Both the position numbers and the translations under genes were made by a program. From contig NC_133933.1 of the NCBI RefSeq assembly GCF_031877795.1, positions 22,162,029-22,226,028 on the forward strand: a stretch of DNA of 64,000 nucleotides. The letters run 5' to 3'. Every line of letters begins with the position of its first letter. Position 1 is the first letter of the stretch. The DNA is from Strix aluco. Taxonomy: Eukaryota; Chordata; Aves; Strigiformes; Strigidae. The notes beneath the pieces are model-generated. The model saw only the letters and a program-made list of their open reading frames with translations, made no database searches and was not told where the DNA came from. This document shows positions 33,437-45,764 of the stretch, in pieces.

Positions 33437-36400
33437 AGCTCTTTGGTTTTACTTTCTCCTTGTCTGTGTTTGGGCCCTTGGGAATGTGGGGGGAAGCTTC
33501 TGCACTTGGGAGAAAAAAAACTTTTGTGCACATCATATGAGGTCTCCCAGAACCTGTTTTTATGCGTTTAGTTGTAGTACTTGCAAAGTAGGTTTGAAAA
33601 GTAACCCATGTAAACCGGTTCCTTAATTCTCTTTTAACCTCGAGTGGTGCTTTCATGCATAGTGTTCCCCACAGGCAATGAGAACAAAGCATTGCCTGCT
33701 GGTACCTATTTTCTGTCTAGATGTTTTATTTTTTCAACTCTCCAGATGAGACAGTTTCCCCATGAGAGGGGCACTCCTACCACAGCAAGATCAAATCTAG
33801 CTGATGGTGTGACTGCAGTGACAAGCAGAGGGGTTAATGGGGAGGAGTTAATTCAGCTCAGGCGAGCTCTCCTGCCACATGTTTGGACAGGAACACATCT
33901 CAAGTTATTAAGAAGCTACCAAGGTTTTTGGGTGATACAAACAAAAGGCAAAGCAGTGTTGGACCTTCTTCCAGCACTGGTAAGAATTTAAATATTTAAT
34001 TTTTCTAACTTATTTTTATTATAACTTTAATACAGAAGTCTTACCAGAGAGGAGACTGTAAGCTGCACTTGCAGGGTCAGTTTAACTCATTTAATTATTG
34101 CATTTAATGTGCAGTGTAGCTGCTAACCCACAGAAGTTAGTATAGCAAAAGGAATGTATGCCAGTCTTGTACATTGGCTTACTCTTACCCTACATCCTGC
34201 CAGAGCCCCAAGACAGACCCAGGCTCTCACAAATGGTTCCTCCTGCTTGCTGAAGGTAAGAGTTGTCATCAAGGGAAGGTGGGGGATAAAAGTTGACATG
34301 ACTTCTATCATAAAGGAGTGAAGAAAGCTCATGTTCCCCCCACAGGGTAGGAAGAGGATGGTCTTGTGCCGTCATCCTGTTCAAGGGGGCATTAGAGCTC
34401 TGAAGTGTCATGAGCAGAGAGACTGGTGCTATGTAGTCTGAACCCAGTCTGCAAAATTCATCATTTCCTCAAATGGGCATTTTCTTCTCACCAAGAGTCA
34501 AAGCACATGCTTGGTGTCACAGCTTGTCTGCTCTTCAGAGTGCTTGTGCCATGCAAATGGGTTAGCTGTACTCTGAATCTCCCTGTGAAAATGTAACCGC
34601 AAACCTCTTCAGGAATGTAAATGCATGAACTTGAGAGTGCCAAGAAAACTTTGGGGATGGGCATGGTATGGAAAAATGAATGGCAAATAGGGAGGGAGGA
34701 CAAGGAAAGGAGGATGAACCTGAAGTCTGGTGTGGAGGCTGAAGGTTCTTGTTGTAAATAATGTTGGTGCTGCTGTGCGAGGTGGGGCGGAGAATTAAAG
34801 AAAGCACATGAAGGGACCTGCTTTTGCAGAGATGCAGCTGGGTCATGGAGTATAATAGGGTGATTCTGGTAGAATTTGCTCTTGCCAAGGTTAAAGGTGG
34901 ACTTGGGAATCAGCTGCTGAAGTCTCTCTCTCAAGCAGAGGGAGGGGGGCTGCTCTGAGGTGGCTATTTTAATCCTTGTTAAATAGTGATGATGGGAATA
35001 AAAGTGGTTGCATTGATACCAAAGCTCTGACAGCTGACACTGAATCCTGATACTGCCTTTGATATGGGCAGAGGTGAGAAGACCACTCTAGTTAAAATTA
35101 GAGTTGACCTGAACCTTTAAGCCTCCCCTCTCCCTTGGTATCTTTAGCTGAAAAAAACAGTAACTCTGTTTGGCCAACAAACTGCCCCTGTGTATCCTTA
35201 AAAGTCCCCCTGATAGTTTTCGAATGCAGTTGGCAGTGGTAAAGGAGCTTGTAAAGCCTCTCTCTGCTAATAGCTGTGCCCTGAATAAATGAAGGCTGTG
35301 CTACTTTCACAGCCGTTTAGGGTGTTTCACCTCCTCTGCATTTGAGAGCAGAACATAAAAACTCTGTCCCCTTTGGAGGCTGTGGTGAAGGCTGCAGGAT
35401 GCACAGGTCTGTCACTACCTGCTGCTGGGTCCTGGAAAGGACGTATGTGCCCAGTGGCCAGCACTGCAGTTAAGCCCAAGCTCTCAGGCACAGCCTGAAG
35501 TTTCATGTCCCTTGTGATTCAACTCCTGCTGCTCCAGCTTCCTCTACAGACGCGTGCACATCTATACACACACGTCTATGCACAGAGACACTTCCTCTAC
35601 ACAATAGTCCTCCTCTGTGTATACTGTCAGTATGTATAATATATTAGGCTGTAAAACTGCTCGCTGTTGACACATTTCTGTCAGTGCAAATAGTAGTACA
35701 TGTTATTTCGAGTAATGAAAATGGCTGTGGATATGATTGTGCCAGTACTAGGATTTCTATTGCTTTGACTGCTGTATTATTCTGCGGTTTTTTATTTTCA
35801 TTATCGCCCAGTGCAAACAAAACATGCTCCTGTTTCCCCAGGGAACAGCCGTCCTCTGGCTAAACCAGCCCGATGGCTCTGGTGGGTGCCCTTGGAGGCT
35901 GGACCTCTGCAGCTGTGGGCTCCCACTACACAGTCTGGCAGCTGCTGCAGGTACTGCTGTTCCATTCTCCAGTGATCCTGCAATTAATGCTCCATTCGAA
36001 GGTCATGGTAACAGCATGTCCCAATTCTGGTCCTGCCCGGGGCTGATAGTAGTTCACATTTTACACCTGTAGGAAGCTTTTTTTTTTTTTTCAAACTTAC
36101 AGATTGCTCTTGTCCCAGTAAATGTTGGCCTAAAATCTTCCTCAATGCAATTCCAATAAGGAATAAATCTGTCCCACCATATCCTTGCCTCACTGGCCCT
36201 CTCCTCCTCTTTGTCTTTTGCTGTGGTTTCTTTGTGTCATCTGCTGCTGCTATTGATTATTTGGCATTACAATGGTGCCATTTATTTACATGTTTGGTGG
36301 ACGATGTACCCAAAAGGTCCTGTATAGAATAAAGTTTCCTAACTAGATGTATTCTGTGCTCACAATAGACCTGAACAAAGAAAACTTGGCCCAAATCCCA

Positions 36401-38174
36401 AAGCTTTGCACATTTGCAATCTCAGTCATTTCTGGCACATAGCCGTCTTCAATCACAATTTTTCATGTAAGAAGAGGAAACGTATTTCACTGGGAAAAGA
36501 TGCACTGCTTTTGAAAAGACATATATATATATATTTACCCAGGACAGCAGTCAAGTAGTGTTGTTTGTAACTTGTTTGCAGAAGGACGAGTTGACCGTGA
36601 GGCCAATAACAGGTGAGAAGGGTTTCTCTAATCTATTTATATGCCAGCCTGGGTGCCATTCAGCCCAGAGAAATGTGGTAATTTATTGCCGTGGGTCAGT
36701 GCTTGCCAGCGTAATGAATTCCTGTGTAGCTGGAACAAGCACTTCTGGGTTCAGCTTCAACTCTTGGTGGACTGCGTGATCATTGACAATGCTGCCTTTT
36801 AAGAAAGTATTTAACAGTTTCATTTCATAATCATTTGAATCTTTTAAGCTTACGTTTTAATTTGTGTCTGCCATTATTCCTCTGCCTTAGGGAAAAACAC
36901 TTCACAGCCCAGTGCAAACTGTAACATTTTGACAGCAAATTCTGCATGGTTGCCAGTTTCTGATGTTACAAAAGAAAATGCACGTGTGATGTGTTAATTT
37001 GGTTTTCTGAAGGAAAATATCTATTTTATGTGGCTGTGTGTGTTTGCTTAGCTATGGATCTAATCCTGCCCTAGTAAAGCCCAGGCAGGGCAGCATGTCG
37101 CAGGGAAGAACAGTCCATGAGCTTATAGGATTGCCATTGCCAGCACAGTGAATGTGTCCCTTTGGGTTTTCCTTGGAGACAAAATTAGGGATAGAAACTG
37201 TTTAGCCCCATTTCCTGCCCCAATATTCTCTCAGTTCTTTTTAACCCACAGTAAAGGCAGTGAAACTTTACACCTATCTGCACACCCACTGTTTGAAGAG
37301 TGACATTTTTTTCCTCTCCTTAAATTCATTGCTCTTTCATAGCAGAAATATTTTTTAGTTTTCAAATGTGGTAGTAAACAAACGTGGATGATGCATGGTC
37401 CTCCTGATGATGCTTCAGAGTACTGGTAAATGCTTGGCTTACAAAACTAAATTTAGCTATAGATTGGGTCTTGGCTCAGTTTTATGCAAATTTAAGAGGA
37501 TAAGAAAATTTGAGATAGAAAACTTGAGATAACTGGATCCATTGGGCCCTGTGCTAGCTTTCTGCTTACCTTTTTGCAGGATTGGCTTGTCATCCGGAAA
37601 TGGGTGGGCGAGGTGGTCAGCCCCAGTGCTGCTGCTTTGTACTTCTGGAGCATATCAGTCCCCTGGGAAGCATCATCCAAAGGACAGAGAAGCTCACACA
37701 AGTCCTCGTCTCATTTTTGCTGCAAGGAGTCTAAATTAAACCTATCAAATGATTTATAAAGTTATTAGTACACTGTTTATTTAAAGAAGTACCTTTCTGT
37801 TTTTGCTGGTTTGTAAACAACCTCTGAAGAGGTTACAACAAGCTTCATTGTGTGTTGGTAGTAAGCAGGCTGCAGAGCCATTGGTCGGGCAAGGGAAACT
37901 GGGAATACACCAAGCATCTAAATGCTTGCTGCACTGCTTGTGCTGTGGTGTTTCCAGTGGCTTTTTTTTTTTTTTTTTCCTGCAGAAAAGATTAATCTAG
38001 CTATTTTGTTATCAAGAGAACTCTGTGGGCCTGGAAGTGGGAAATTGTTGACTTGCCTGGGCTAGCAGAGCTCAGACACGCAGTACATGCTTTCTCCCTC
38101 TCTTGGCTATTGGTAGGATAAATAACTTATCTGAGCTAGTTTCATCTTACCGTCCTCCACGAGTAGACTGAGCC

Positions 38175-39264
38175 ATGGTCTCCACTCACGTCAAAACCAC
38201 CACCAGAAAGAACATGGCGACCCAGACGGAGCTGCCATGCAAACATGCAGAGGTCCAGGTCCCGGGCTGCAGGGAGTGCCTGAGCCTGTCAATCCTGCCG
38301 GAGGGCAGCAGTGACAGCACGTGTGTGCGCTGCGATCAGCTGGATGACCTGCTCAGCCTGGTGGCAGAACTCAAAGAAGAGGTCAAAAGATTAAGAAGTA
38401 TTAGGGAGTGTGAAAGGGAAGTTGATTGGTGGAGTAGCACCTTGGAACCCATGAAGCAACAGGAGCAAATGGAGGCTCCAAACGAGGCAGGCGATCCCTC
38501 ATCCTCTTGCTACCAGGCAGAAGGAGGGGACCTAAGAGATGGGGGAGGCTGGAAACAGCTCCCTGCTCACGGAGGCAGGAAAATCCTCTCCCGACCTCCC
38601 TCGCCTTCCATGGTGTCCCCTCACAATAGATTCAGGGCCCTGGAACCTTTGAATGAAGGAGGAAGGGAATGAGACAAACAAGGAGGAAGACCAAGGTCCA
38701 CCAAGGCAGGGTCGTTCTGGGCCAGGTATTAAAACCAGTTCTAAAAAGAACCCCAGAAGAGTCATTGCAGTGGGTGACTCCATTCTGAGGGCTATCGAAG
38801 GCCCAATATGCAGAGCAGACCCGCTTCATAGGGAAGTCTGCTGCCTCCCTGGGGCCCGCGTCAAGGACCTCACAGCTAAAATCCCTGCTCTAGTGAGACC
38901 CAAGGACTACTATTCTTTCCTGGTTTTTCAGGTCGGTAGTGATGACATTACAAGGAGAAGTCCTAGAGAAATGAAGAGAGATTTCAGGTCCTTGGGGAAA
39001 CTGATTAAAGGGTCAGGGGCACAAATTGTGTTCTCCTCCATCCCTTCAGTTGGGGGGATGGATGAAGAAGAATACCGGAGAACTCAGCAGATGAACTTGT
39101 GGATCCAAGACTGGTGTTACCTTCAGGGCTTTGGATTCTTCAATCATGGGTTGGTATACAGGGTACCAGACCTTTTGGCATTAGATGGAATGCACCTGTC
39201 CCAGAGGGGGAAGAGGATCTTGGGGCAGGAGTTAGCTGGGCTCATTGACAGAGCTTTAAACTAG
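38175..39264 (+). pseudogene. CR1 ORF1 protein (zinc-finger-like N-terminus, SGNH esterase), frameshifted
   Basis: The first frame (38175-38672) has Cys pairs (CRECLSLS...CVRCDQLDDLL) and a coiled coil (LVAELKEEVKRLRSI), as in CR1 ORF1. The second frame (from ~38653 to the stop at 39264) holds the esterase domain: the catalytic-Ser block VIAVGDSILRAIEG, the oxyanion-type QVGSDD, and the C-terminal D.MHLS block (ALDGMHLSQRGKRILG). A single shift near 38655-38670 separates them. The protein normally binds RNA and assists retrotransposition. Apart from the shift it is well preserved. Confidence 0.88.
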
Positions 39265-39308
39265 ATTTGAAGGGGGAAGGGGACAAAACATCAGCCCATC
39301 TGAAGTGC

Positions 39309-40290
39309 ATGTATACCAATTCACACAGCATGGGTAACAAACAGGAGGAGCTTGAAGCCATGATGAAACAGGAAAAATATCATGTTGTGGCTATTACAGA
39401 AACATGGTGGGATGTCTCCCATGACTGAAGTGCGCCTGTTGACGGCTACAAGCTCTTTAGGAGGGACAGACAAGGTAGGAGAGGTGGTGGGGTGGCGCTG
39501 TATGTTAGGGACTGTTACAATTGCTTTGAGCACAAGTGTAGTGAAGACAGGGTAGAGTGTCTTTGCATTAGAATCAGGGGGAAGGCCAACAGGGCTGATG
39601 TTGTAGTAGGAGTCTACTATAGGCCACCCACCCAGGACAGAGAGGTGGATGGAATATTCTGTAGGCACTTAGGAGAAATCTAACGATTGCTTGCCCTTGT
39701 TCTTGTGGGAGACTTTAACTTCCCAGACATCTGCTGGAAATACAACACAGCAGAGCGGGACCAGTCCCGGAGATTCCTGAAATGTGTGGGAGACAACTTC
39801 CTGACGCAACTGGTGAGAGAACCAACCAGAGAATGTGTCGTGCTGGATCTCCTCTTTGTAGTCAGCACTGGTAAGGCCGCACCACGATGACTGTGTTCAG
39901 TTTTGGGCCCCTCACTACAAAAAGGACATTGAATTACTCAAGCGTGTCCAGAGAAGGTCAACGAAGCTGGTGAAGGGTCTGGAGCACATGTCGTACGAGG
40001 AGCGGCTGAGGGAACTGGGGGTGTTTAGTCTGGAGAAGAGGAGGCTGAGGGGAGACCTCAGCGCCCTCTACAACTACCTGAAAGGAGGTTGCAGAGAGCT
40101 GGGGATGAGCCTCTTTAACCAAGTAATAAGTGATAGGAGAGAATGGCCTCAAGTTGTGCCAGGGAAGGTTTAGACTAGATATTAGGAAGCATTTCTTTAC
40201 AGAACGGGTAGTCAGGCGTTGGAATGGGCTGCCCAGGGAGGTGGTGGAGTCCCCATCCCTGGAGGTGTTCAAGAGTCAGGTTGACATAGC
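39309..40290 (+). pseudogene. CR1 ORF2 remnant: endonuclease plus C-terminal end
   Basis: The endonuclease starts with TNSHSMGNKQEELEAMMKQE and AITETWWD. A TGA at 39425 replaces the usual Trp in the SHDWSA-type block, and another stop lies at 39680. GDFNFPDICW carries the catalytic GD.N motif. After ...[10 protein letters not shown] the sequence jumps to [20 protein letters not shown], which belongs near the ORF2 C-terminus. No YADD-type reverse-transcriptase core is present, so ORF2 is internally deleted. Confidence 0.87.
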
Positions 40291-40396
40291 GCTGAGGGAT
40301 ATGGTGTAGTTGGGATCTGTCAGTGCTAGGTTAACGGTTGGACTAGATGATCTTCAAGGTCCTTTCCAACCTAGACAATTCTGTGATTCTGTGAAA

Positions 40397-43300
40397 TAGT
40401 TCTGAAGTACTGAGTTTTTCAACACAAAGAATGTAGCATTGTATTTATTTTTAATTGTCCATGGTGTTTTCTAGATTATGTCTTTATTTTGCATCTTAGA
40501 GGTACCCTGTTACCTGCTGTTGTTAATATGCTATGTGGACTGATATGATATTTGTCTAAGACTGAGAATTAGGTAACTGCTTACCAGGAGTCCTGTGTCT
40601 TACTAGCTGCTGAACTGCAGAGCACTGTGTGACAGCAGGGCATCCCCGATGCTCTCTGTTCCCTGGCTTATCCACATGAAAAACTGCTATGGAAACCTAC
40701 TTGTATGCCAGGTCTCTTATGCTAATTAATGCATATATGCATATGTTTTCTTTGAAATATAAAGATGAAAGGATCTGCCTGGATATCGGGTCATTGATAA
40801 AAACCTCAATATTCAAAAATGTCCAGAAAGATGCATTGCCTTGTGCCCTGACTGTCCATGTTAACTATATTTACAAGCATAGAGACACAAAGCTTCAAAG
40901 TGGAGGAAAACATTTAAAGAATAAAAAATTAAAGCCATTGTATTGTACTGGCAGGTTTAATTTCCAGTTTGGATGCAAGAGATATTAAACTGATATTAGT
41001 TATAAGAACGGATAAAGCTGCAAGCTGGAAATTGCCCCATTAGATGGACTACTTAGAGTCATATTTAAAAGCTAAGCAACTGGTGAATTTGTTGGTTTAG
41101 GTTTTATCTGTAGAGTCATCTCAGCCTTGCTACATACCTTTGTGTGTCTGCTGGAATGCTGGGAAAGTTTTGTTCACAGCTTTACAGTTTCTGCTCTGGG
41201 GAAGGACAGGTCTTTGTTAGCATCCTTAGGCTTCAGCTTTGGTTCATTTGTATATTAAAGACCCAGTGGTTCAGTAGTAGTAATAATAATAAATGAAGGG
41301 CAGCCTGTAACATTGAAAGCTTTCAGTTTCTCTTTAATTGCTATATAATCAACTCATCTATGCCTCAAGGAAAACTTTATTAAAGCAGGAGGGATTCATA
41401 TTGAGTAAGATAGGCTTATCGCCCCTTTCTCCTTTAAAATAACCTTGATAAAGGGTGTGCTCTATAGAGTCTAACTTCAGAAATCCTCACAGGTTACTTA
41501 ATGCAGTCACAGGGCTGTATATTAGTAAAGAAAGAGGAAAGAATATGATGAGGAGAAGTAAGAGGACAGATTTTGAAATTCAGAATGTCATTAAAGTGGA
41601 GAGCAATTAGGGGTGGTGAGGGCTGTAGATAATTTTGTGCTAGCAGTGGTGGAACAGGATAGATGCAGGGTGGGCATATGTGAGGTGAACAGAAATGGGA
41701 TCAGACGGGTGATGTAGTCCTGGGTTTTGATCACCTTGTCCTGCTGAGTATTTACTGTCTGTATCTGCACATCTTTTTTTGACATTAATATTTTCATTAT
41801 TCATCTAAAAAGGGCAGTGGGCAAGACATGCAAATGTGGGATCTTTGCCCCCAATTTTCAGATGATCCAATATAGAGTTGTGAGTTTGCATTAACCTTCA
41901 CCTTTGCCTGAGGACAACATGGAAGTGAGCCCCTAAGCCATACTGTAAGCATTATGAAACCTTCAGGATCTTGCCCAGGAAGATCAAAATCTCAGTTTGA
42001 AGTTCATACCTGCAACATACATCTCTACATGTTGTAGCCATGGCGGCACAGAGTATATTTGATGTGGAAGGATTAATGATTTGCTCATCTAGAAAGATTT
42101 CTCTTCAGGGGATGTTGGCAGTTCCTTACTGGTGAGACGTGAGAGTAAGACAGTTTACTTTATCTCTGTTCTTTCCTTCCTATAGCAAAGGGGATAACTT
42201 CTCAGAATATTCCTCTTAATGATAAAACTTCATAAATGATTATGAAATGCCTTGGATGTTAAGAGGTGTGTCAGTGCAAACACTGTAATACCCTGTTTTT
42301 GTTGATAATCTGCATAGCATTCTCACCCATATTGCTAATATTCGAGGTAGTTCTTGAAGTCAGATAAAGCAACTGGAGTGTGTACAGTGCTTTGGTGTTC
42401 TAGTCATCTTCAGATGCCGAGGGTATGAAATGACAAGTCCCTTAAAGGTTTGAGATTTGAGCAGTGTCACTGGAAGCATGGTCAGCTGCCAGCTTGTTAA
42501 AGGTCTGCAGATAAAGTGCATCATGGAGCTGCTCTTAGCTGCTGCTTTTGCAGCTATGAAGCCCTGGCTGGAAAACAGATACTGCTTCACTCTGTGCTCA
42601 ACCCCTCTGCAATGAGACTCTGCTGCAGTGGGTGCACTCTCATTTTAACCCTTAGGTCAAAACCACTACCCTGTGCTCGAGTTAGCCGTGGTTGTACCTA
42701 GAAGACCTACTGAACCGAGCACAAAATTGCCAGGTAGTTCAAGCTTAAATTGGGGCAGGGGAGGGGTGGAAGCACAGCTGACCTACACTCTGGTCTGTGA
42801 GTGTCCACGCTGCATCTTGTGGCCTAAAAAAAGACATATTTGCTTAATGGAAATGCAACCTAAATTAACTGATGTACCAGTAAAACACAAAACAAGACAA
42901 GCTTGTGCTGGGGTGGAGAAGAAGGAAGCGAAGGGACGTTTTATAGCACAGGACACTAAGGAAGTAATCAAGAGTATAACATGGGCTAAGATTTAAGCTG
43001 GTTGCATACAGAATGTAAGAGAGATCAAACTCATACCTTGCATATAAAAACTCTGATTTATTTACATCAGTAAAAAATAAATCTTAAAGTTCGGTATGGT
43101 CTTATAAAACAATTGTATTCCATAAATGTTGTATTCATGAAAAATGGAAGCATTGTCCAAAAAACCTGTAATGTAAAAAAAAAAAAAAAAGTATTTTTTT
43201 TTAAAAAGTGGTGAGCCAAACTATCATTTTCTGCATACTATAGTTACTCTTAATCTCATGCTTGCAATGCAAATAAAGGGTTTACCTTCAATTTGTAAGA

Positions 43301-45634
43301 GTCCTGTACATTAACTGTACTGAAGAGAATCCATTAGCTATACGCAATCATGAGTTCACGTTACAAACATGTAGGTCACTCCTGGAGAAGCTGTTTCTTG
43401 AATACGATGGTTAGTTTGCTGCAGCATCCTTAGCACAGCATCAGAATCCTCCAGCAGCGGCAGTGTTCAGGTGGGGTTGTGTTTGCAATGAGCCTCCTGA
43501 CAACCACAGCCTTAGACAAAGCTGGGAGAGATGCTGTGATAGGATGCCAGCTCATGTACCACATCTTCAGGGGAGCCTGGTTTTTGAGGAAAGATGCTTT
43601 GGCTGAATCCATGTCCAACTAGCACATGTGTGAGGAGGTTTCCAGCTTGATTGCTGAAGTGAAGTGTTGCTCCATGTGCTGCTGCAGCTCTTGCACCACA
43701 CAATTTGTTGCTTGGGGGATATAAATAAATACTTTGTCTTATCACCCATCATGGATGCTGGGAAATTTCAGCATGAAATCATAAAGAGATAAAATGATTG
43801 TAGTAGCTGAGCAGAAGCTGTCCTCCCACTCTGTTACATTCTCATCCTCAAAACTACATTTAGGCATGCACAATGCTGGTTTTCTGCTGTCGTGTTTCTG
43901 GTTTGTTTCTATTCTGGATGGTTACTGCCAGCAGAACAGACACACCCAAAATGCATGCAAAAATGTATTTGTGTTTTTATGCAGTTGGGAGAGAACTACA
44001 CTTCTGACAAGGGGGAAGACTGACCTGCTGAGGTTAACCTGCTGATGATCTTTTGCAGTATCTCCCTGGTGATTTTCCAACTTGATGGATAGGGGGTGGT
44101 GCATCTGCCTCTGTTATGACAAGGTGGATCTGTTGACATCTCCTGGCTGTTCACTATGGCTATGGCTGCTTTGTCACCTCAAGCTCACAAACCCCTGGCA
44201 ATCCAGAGCATCTGTTCACTGCAAGATACTTTCTTATATTCAAACACCCACCTTAAACATAACAATTAAGGTTTCCTTGTGTCTGTGGCATAAAATGGCA
44301 CTGAACTTACTGAAGGAAGGTTGTGATTAAGGCACTAGACTAAAACTTGGGGAGCTCAGTATCCAAAGGGGTCCCTTGTGCAGCATAAGACAAGCCTCAG
44401 TTCCCCCAGTGTGAAGGTGGGCAGGAAGGGTTAAAAATCCTGTGTGAAGATGAAGTGCCCAGATACCACCATCGTAAAACTGTAGAAAAATTTTAAACTT
44501 TTCCTATCAAAATAGGACTGCAAATGGCTTTTTTTCTGGATCTTGTTCTGTACTAAAGTTGCATACGAAAACATGTCAAATTAGATTATTTAAAATTACA
44601 TTAATTAAAAGTTGCATCTTAATTGTGATGATAAATTAGTTAGGTGAGCAAGATCCAGTAAATTCTGAACCTGTATTCCAATGGGTGCTGTAAAAGCCTA
44701 GGATTAATCAACTGTAAATAACTTGTGTTTTTATTACAACAATCTGTCTAGACTCTTCAGTGAAATTACAATAAATCCCCTCAAACTGCATAAATCAGAA
44801 AGACGATAAACCTGTTTCAGGGAGAACAGGATTCTCTATGGTAGTGTTCTCTTCTTTTACGAAAAAAAAAAAAAAGATACTTGTCCTTAGGTGCCTCAGG
44901 ATTTAGAATGTTGTTTGATTGGGCTATTACAAAACTACTCTAATCAGGATTAAGCCTTGTACCGTGGAAACTAGAGGTGATGAGATTATGTGATAATCAA
45001 AGGTGATTTAGAAGATCAAAGCCTTTTTGAGGGAGTAAGATCCCTAATTTTGTTCTTTTAAAAGGGGTTATTTTGTTTTAACTTGTATTTGACCTTATTC
45101 TCTCTCTGCATGCTGATAAATACCTAGTGTAAAGACGTGACTTTGCTGAAGCCATTGATGTTTTTGCAATAAAAATTGATTCAGGATTTTACCTTCCCCC
45201 TGGAAATGCCACAACAGCCCTGTTTGACAAAACTGAAACTGTGATACCTCCTGAATAAATAACATGTCGAATAATGATAATTTCTGATAGTTTTTGAACT
45301 CCTTTATCTAAACAGTGAAACAAAGGACTTGGCTTCAGGTCCTGTCTTTATCAAACCGCTCTGCCTCAAACTAGCCCAGCTACAAAGTGTTTCTTTTGCT
45401 CAGTGTAGATCTTTGAGTTAAACCGTGAAATGCAATCCACAGAAGAAGGAGCTGGCTACCACTCTGCTGATACTGGGTTGTTGGGGCCAGTTTGGGTTTT
45501 TAGATGCAACGCCATCATATTTTTTTTCTTGCGAGAAAAAATGTAGCCACGTTTTGGGAGCTTGGGTAAGGCTGCTTCCTCCCTCGGCGCCCCTGGCCTT
45601 GCTCGTGCCTTTGTCTTCGCAGGTGCTTCTGCTG
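40397..45634. other. Intergenic stretch and PCARE 3' flank
   Basis: No ORF with coding character, RNA gene or recognisable repeat other than A/T runs (for example 43177-43203). The right-hand part should include the PCARE 3' UTR, since the PCARE stop codon is at 45635-45637. A minus-strand AATAAA lies at 44730-44735, about 900 bp beyond that stop, and could end the transcript. Confidence 0.55.
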
Positions 45635-45764
45635 TCAGTCCCTCTGCAGCCCCTGGCCCACAATGTAGAGCTCAGGCTGGGAAGTGGATCTGTTGGACTC
45701 TTTGATTTCAGGACCGCAAGGGCTGTTCCAAGAGTCGCCTGCTTTTCTAGGGCTCTCCTCCAAG
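45635..45764 (-). CDS. PCARE: PCARE exon 2 (C-terminal 43 residues and stop)
   Basis: On the minus strand the acceptor CTTTCCTTCTGCAG precedes a frame that accepts phase 2 from exon 1 and reads LEESPRKAGDSWNSPCGPEI, then STSQPELYIVGQGLQRD, then TGA at 45635-45637. The Ser/Pro/Gln-rich composition continues that of exon 1, and a short second exon is what human PCARE has. The exon was found by its acceptor and phase, because its ORF is too short and lacks an ATG. Confidence 0.85.

Larger units (their letters stand above)
31523..38149. other. Intergenic stretch between TOGARAM2 and the CR1 element
   Basis: Apart from the coding-like exon at 32894-33044 and its poly(A) signal, there is no recognised gene. 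Two + strand open segments with fair splice signals (33746-33979 and 37580-37759) were noted as weak exon candidates. Poly(T) runs and short TA repeats (31681-31695, 36522-36535) are present. Confidence 0.6.
38150..40396 (+). mobile_element. CR1 LINE with ORF1 and endonuclease, reverse transcriptase deleted
   Basis: A sense-strand CR1 of ~2.2 kb. It has ORF1 (38175-39264, one frameshift), the start of ORF2 with the endonuclease (39309-39890), then an abrupt jump to the last part of ORF2 (39937-40290). It ends in the usual 3' terminus (GGTTGGACTAGATGATCTTC, CCTTTCCAACCTAG, ATTCTGTGATTCTGTGA). The reverse-transcriptase core is missing. The 5' boundary is approximate. Confidence 0.9.

Noticed and set aside
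35839-35955. Segment between TTTCCCCAG and CTGCAG|GTACTG
   Set aside because: It is open in more than one frame with low-complexity peptides, and its phases do not connect with the neighbouring candidates.
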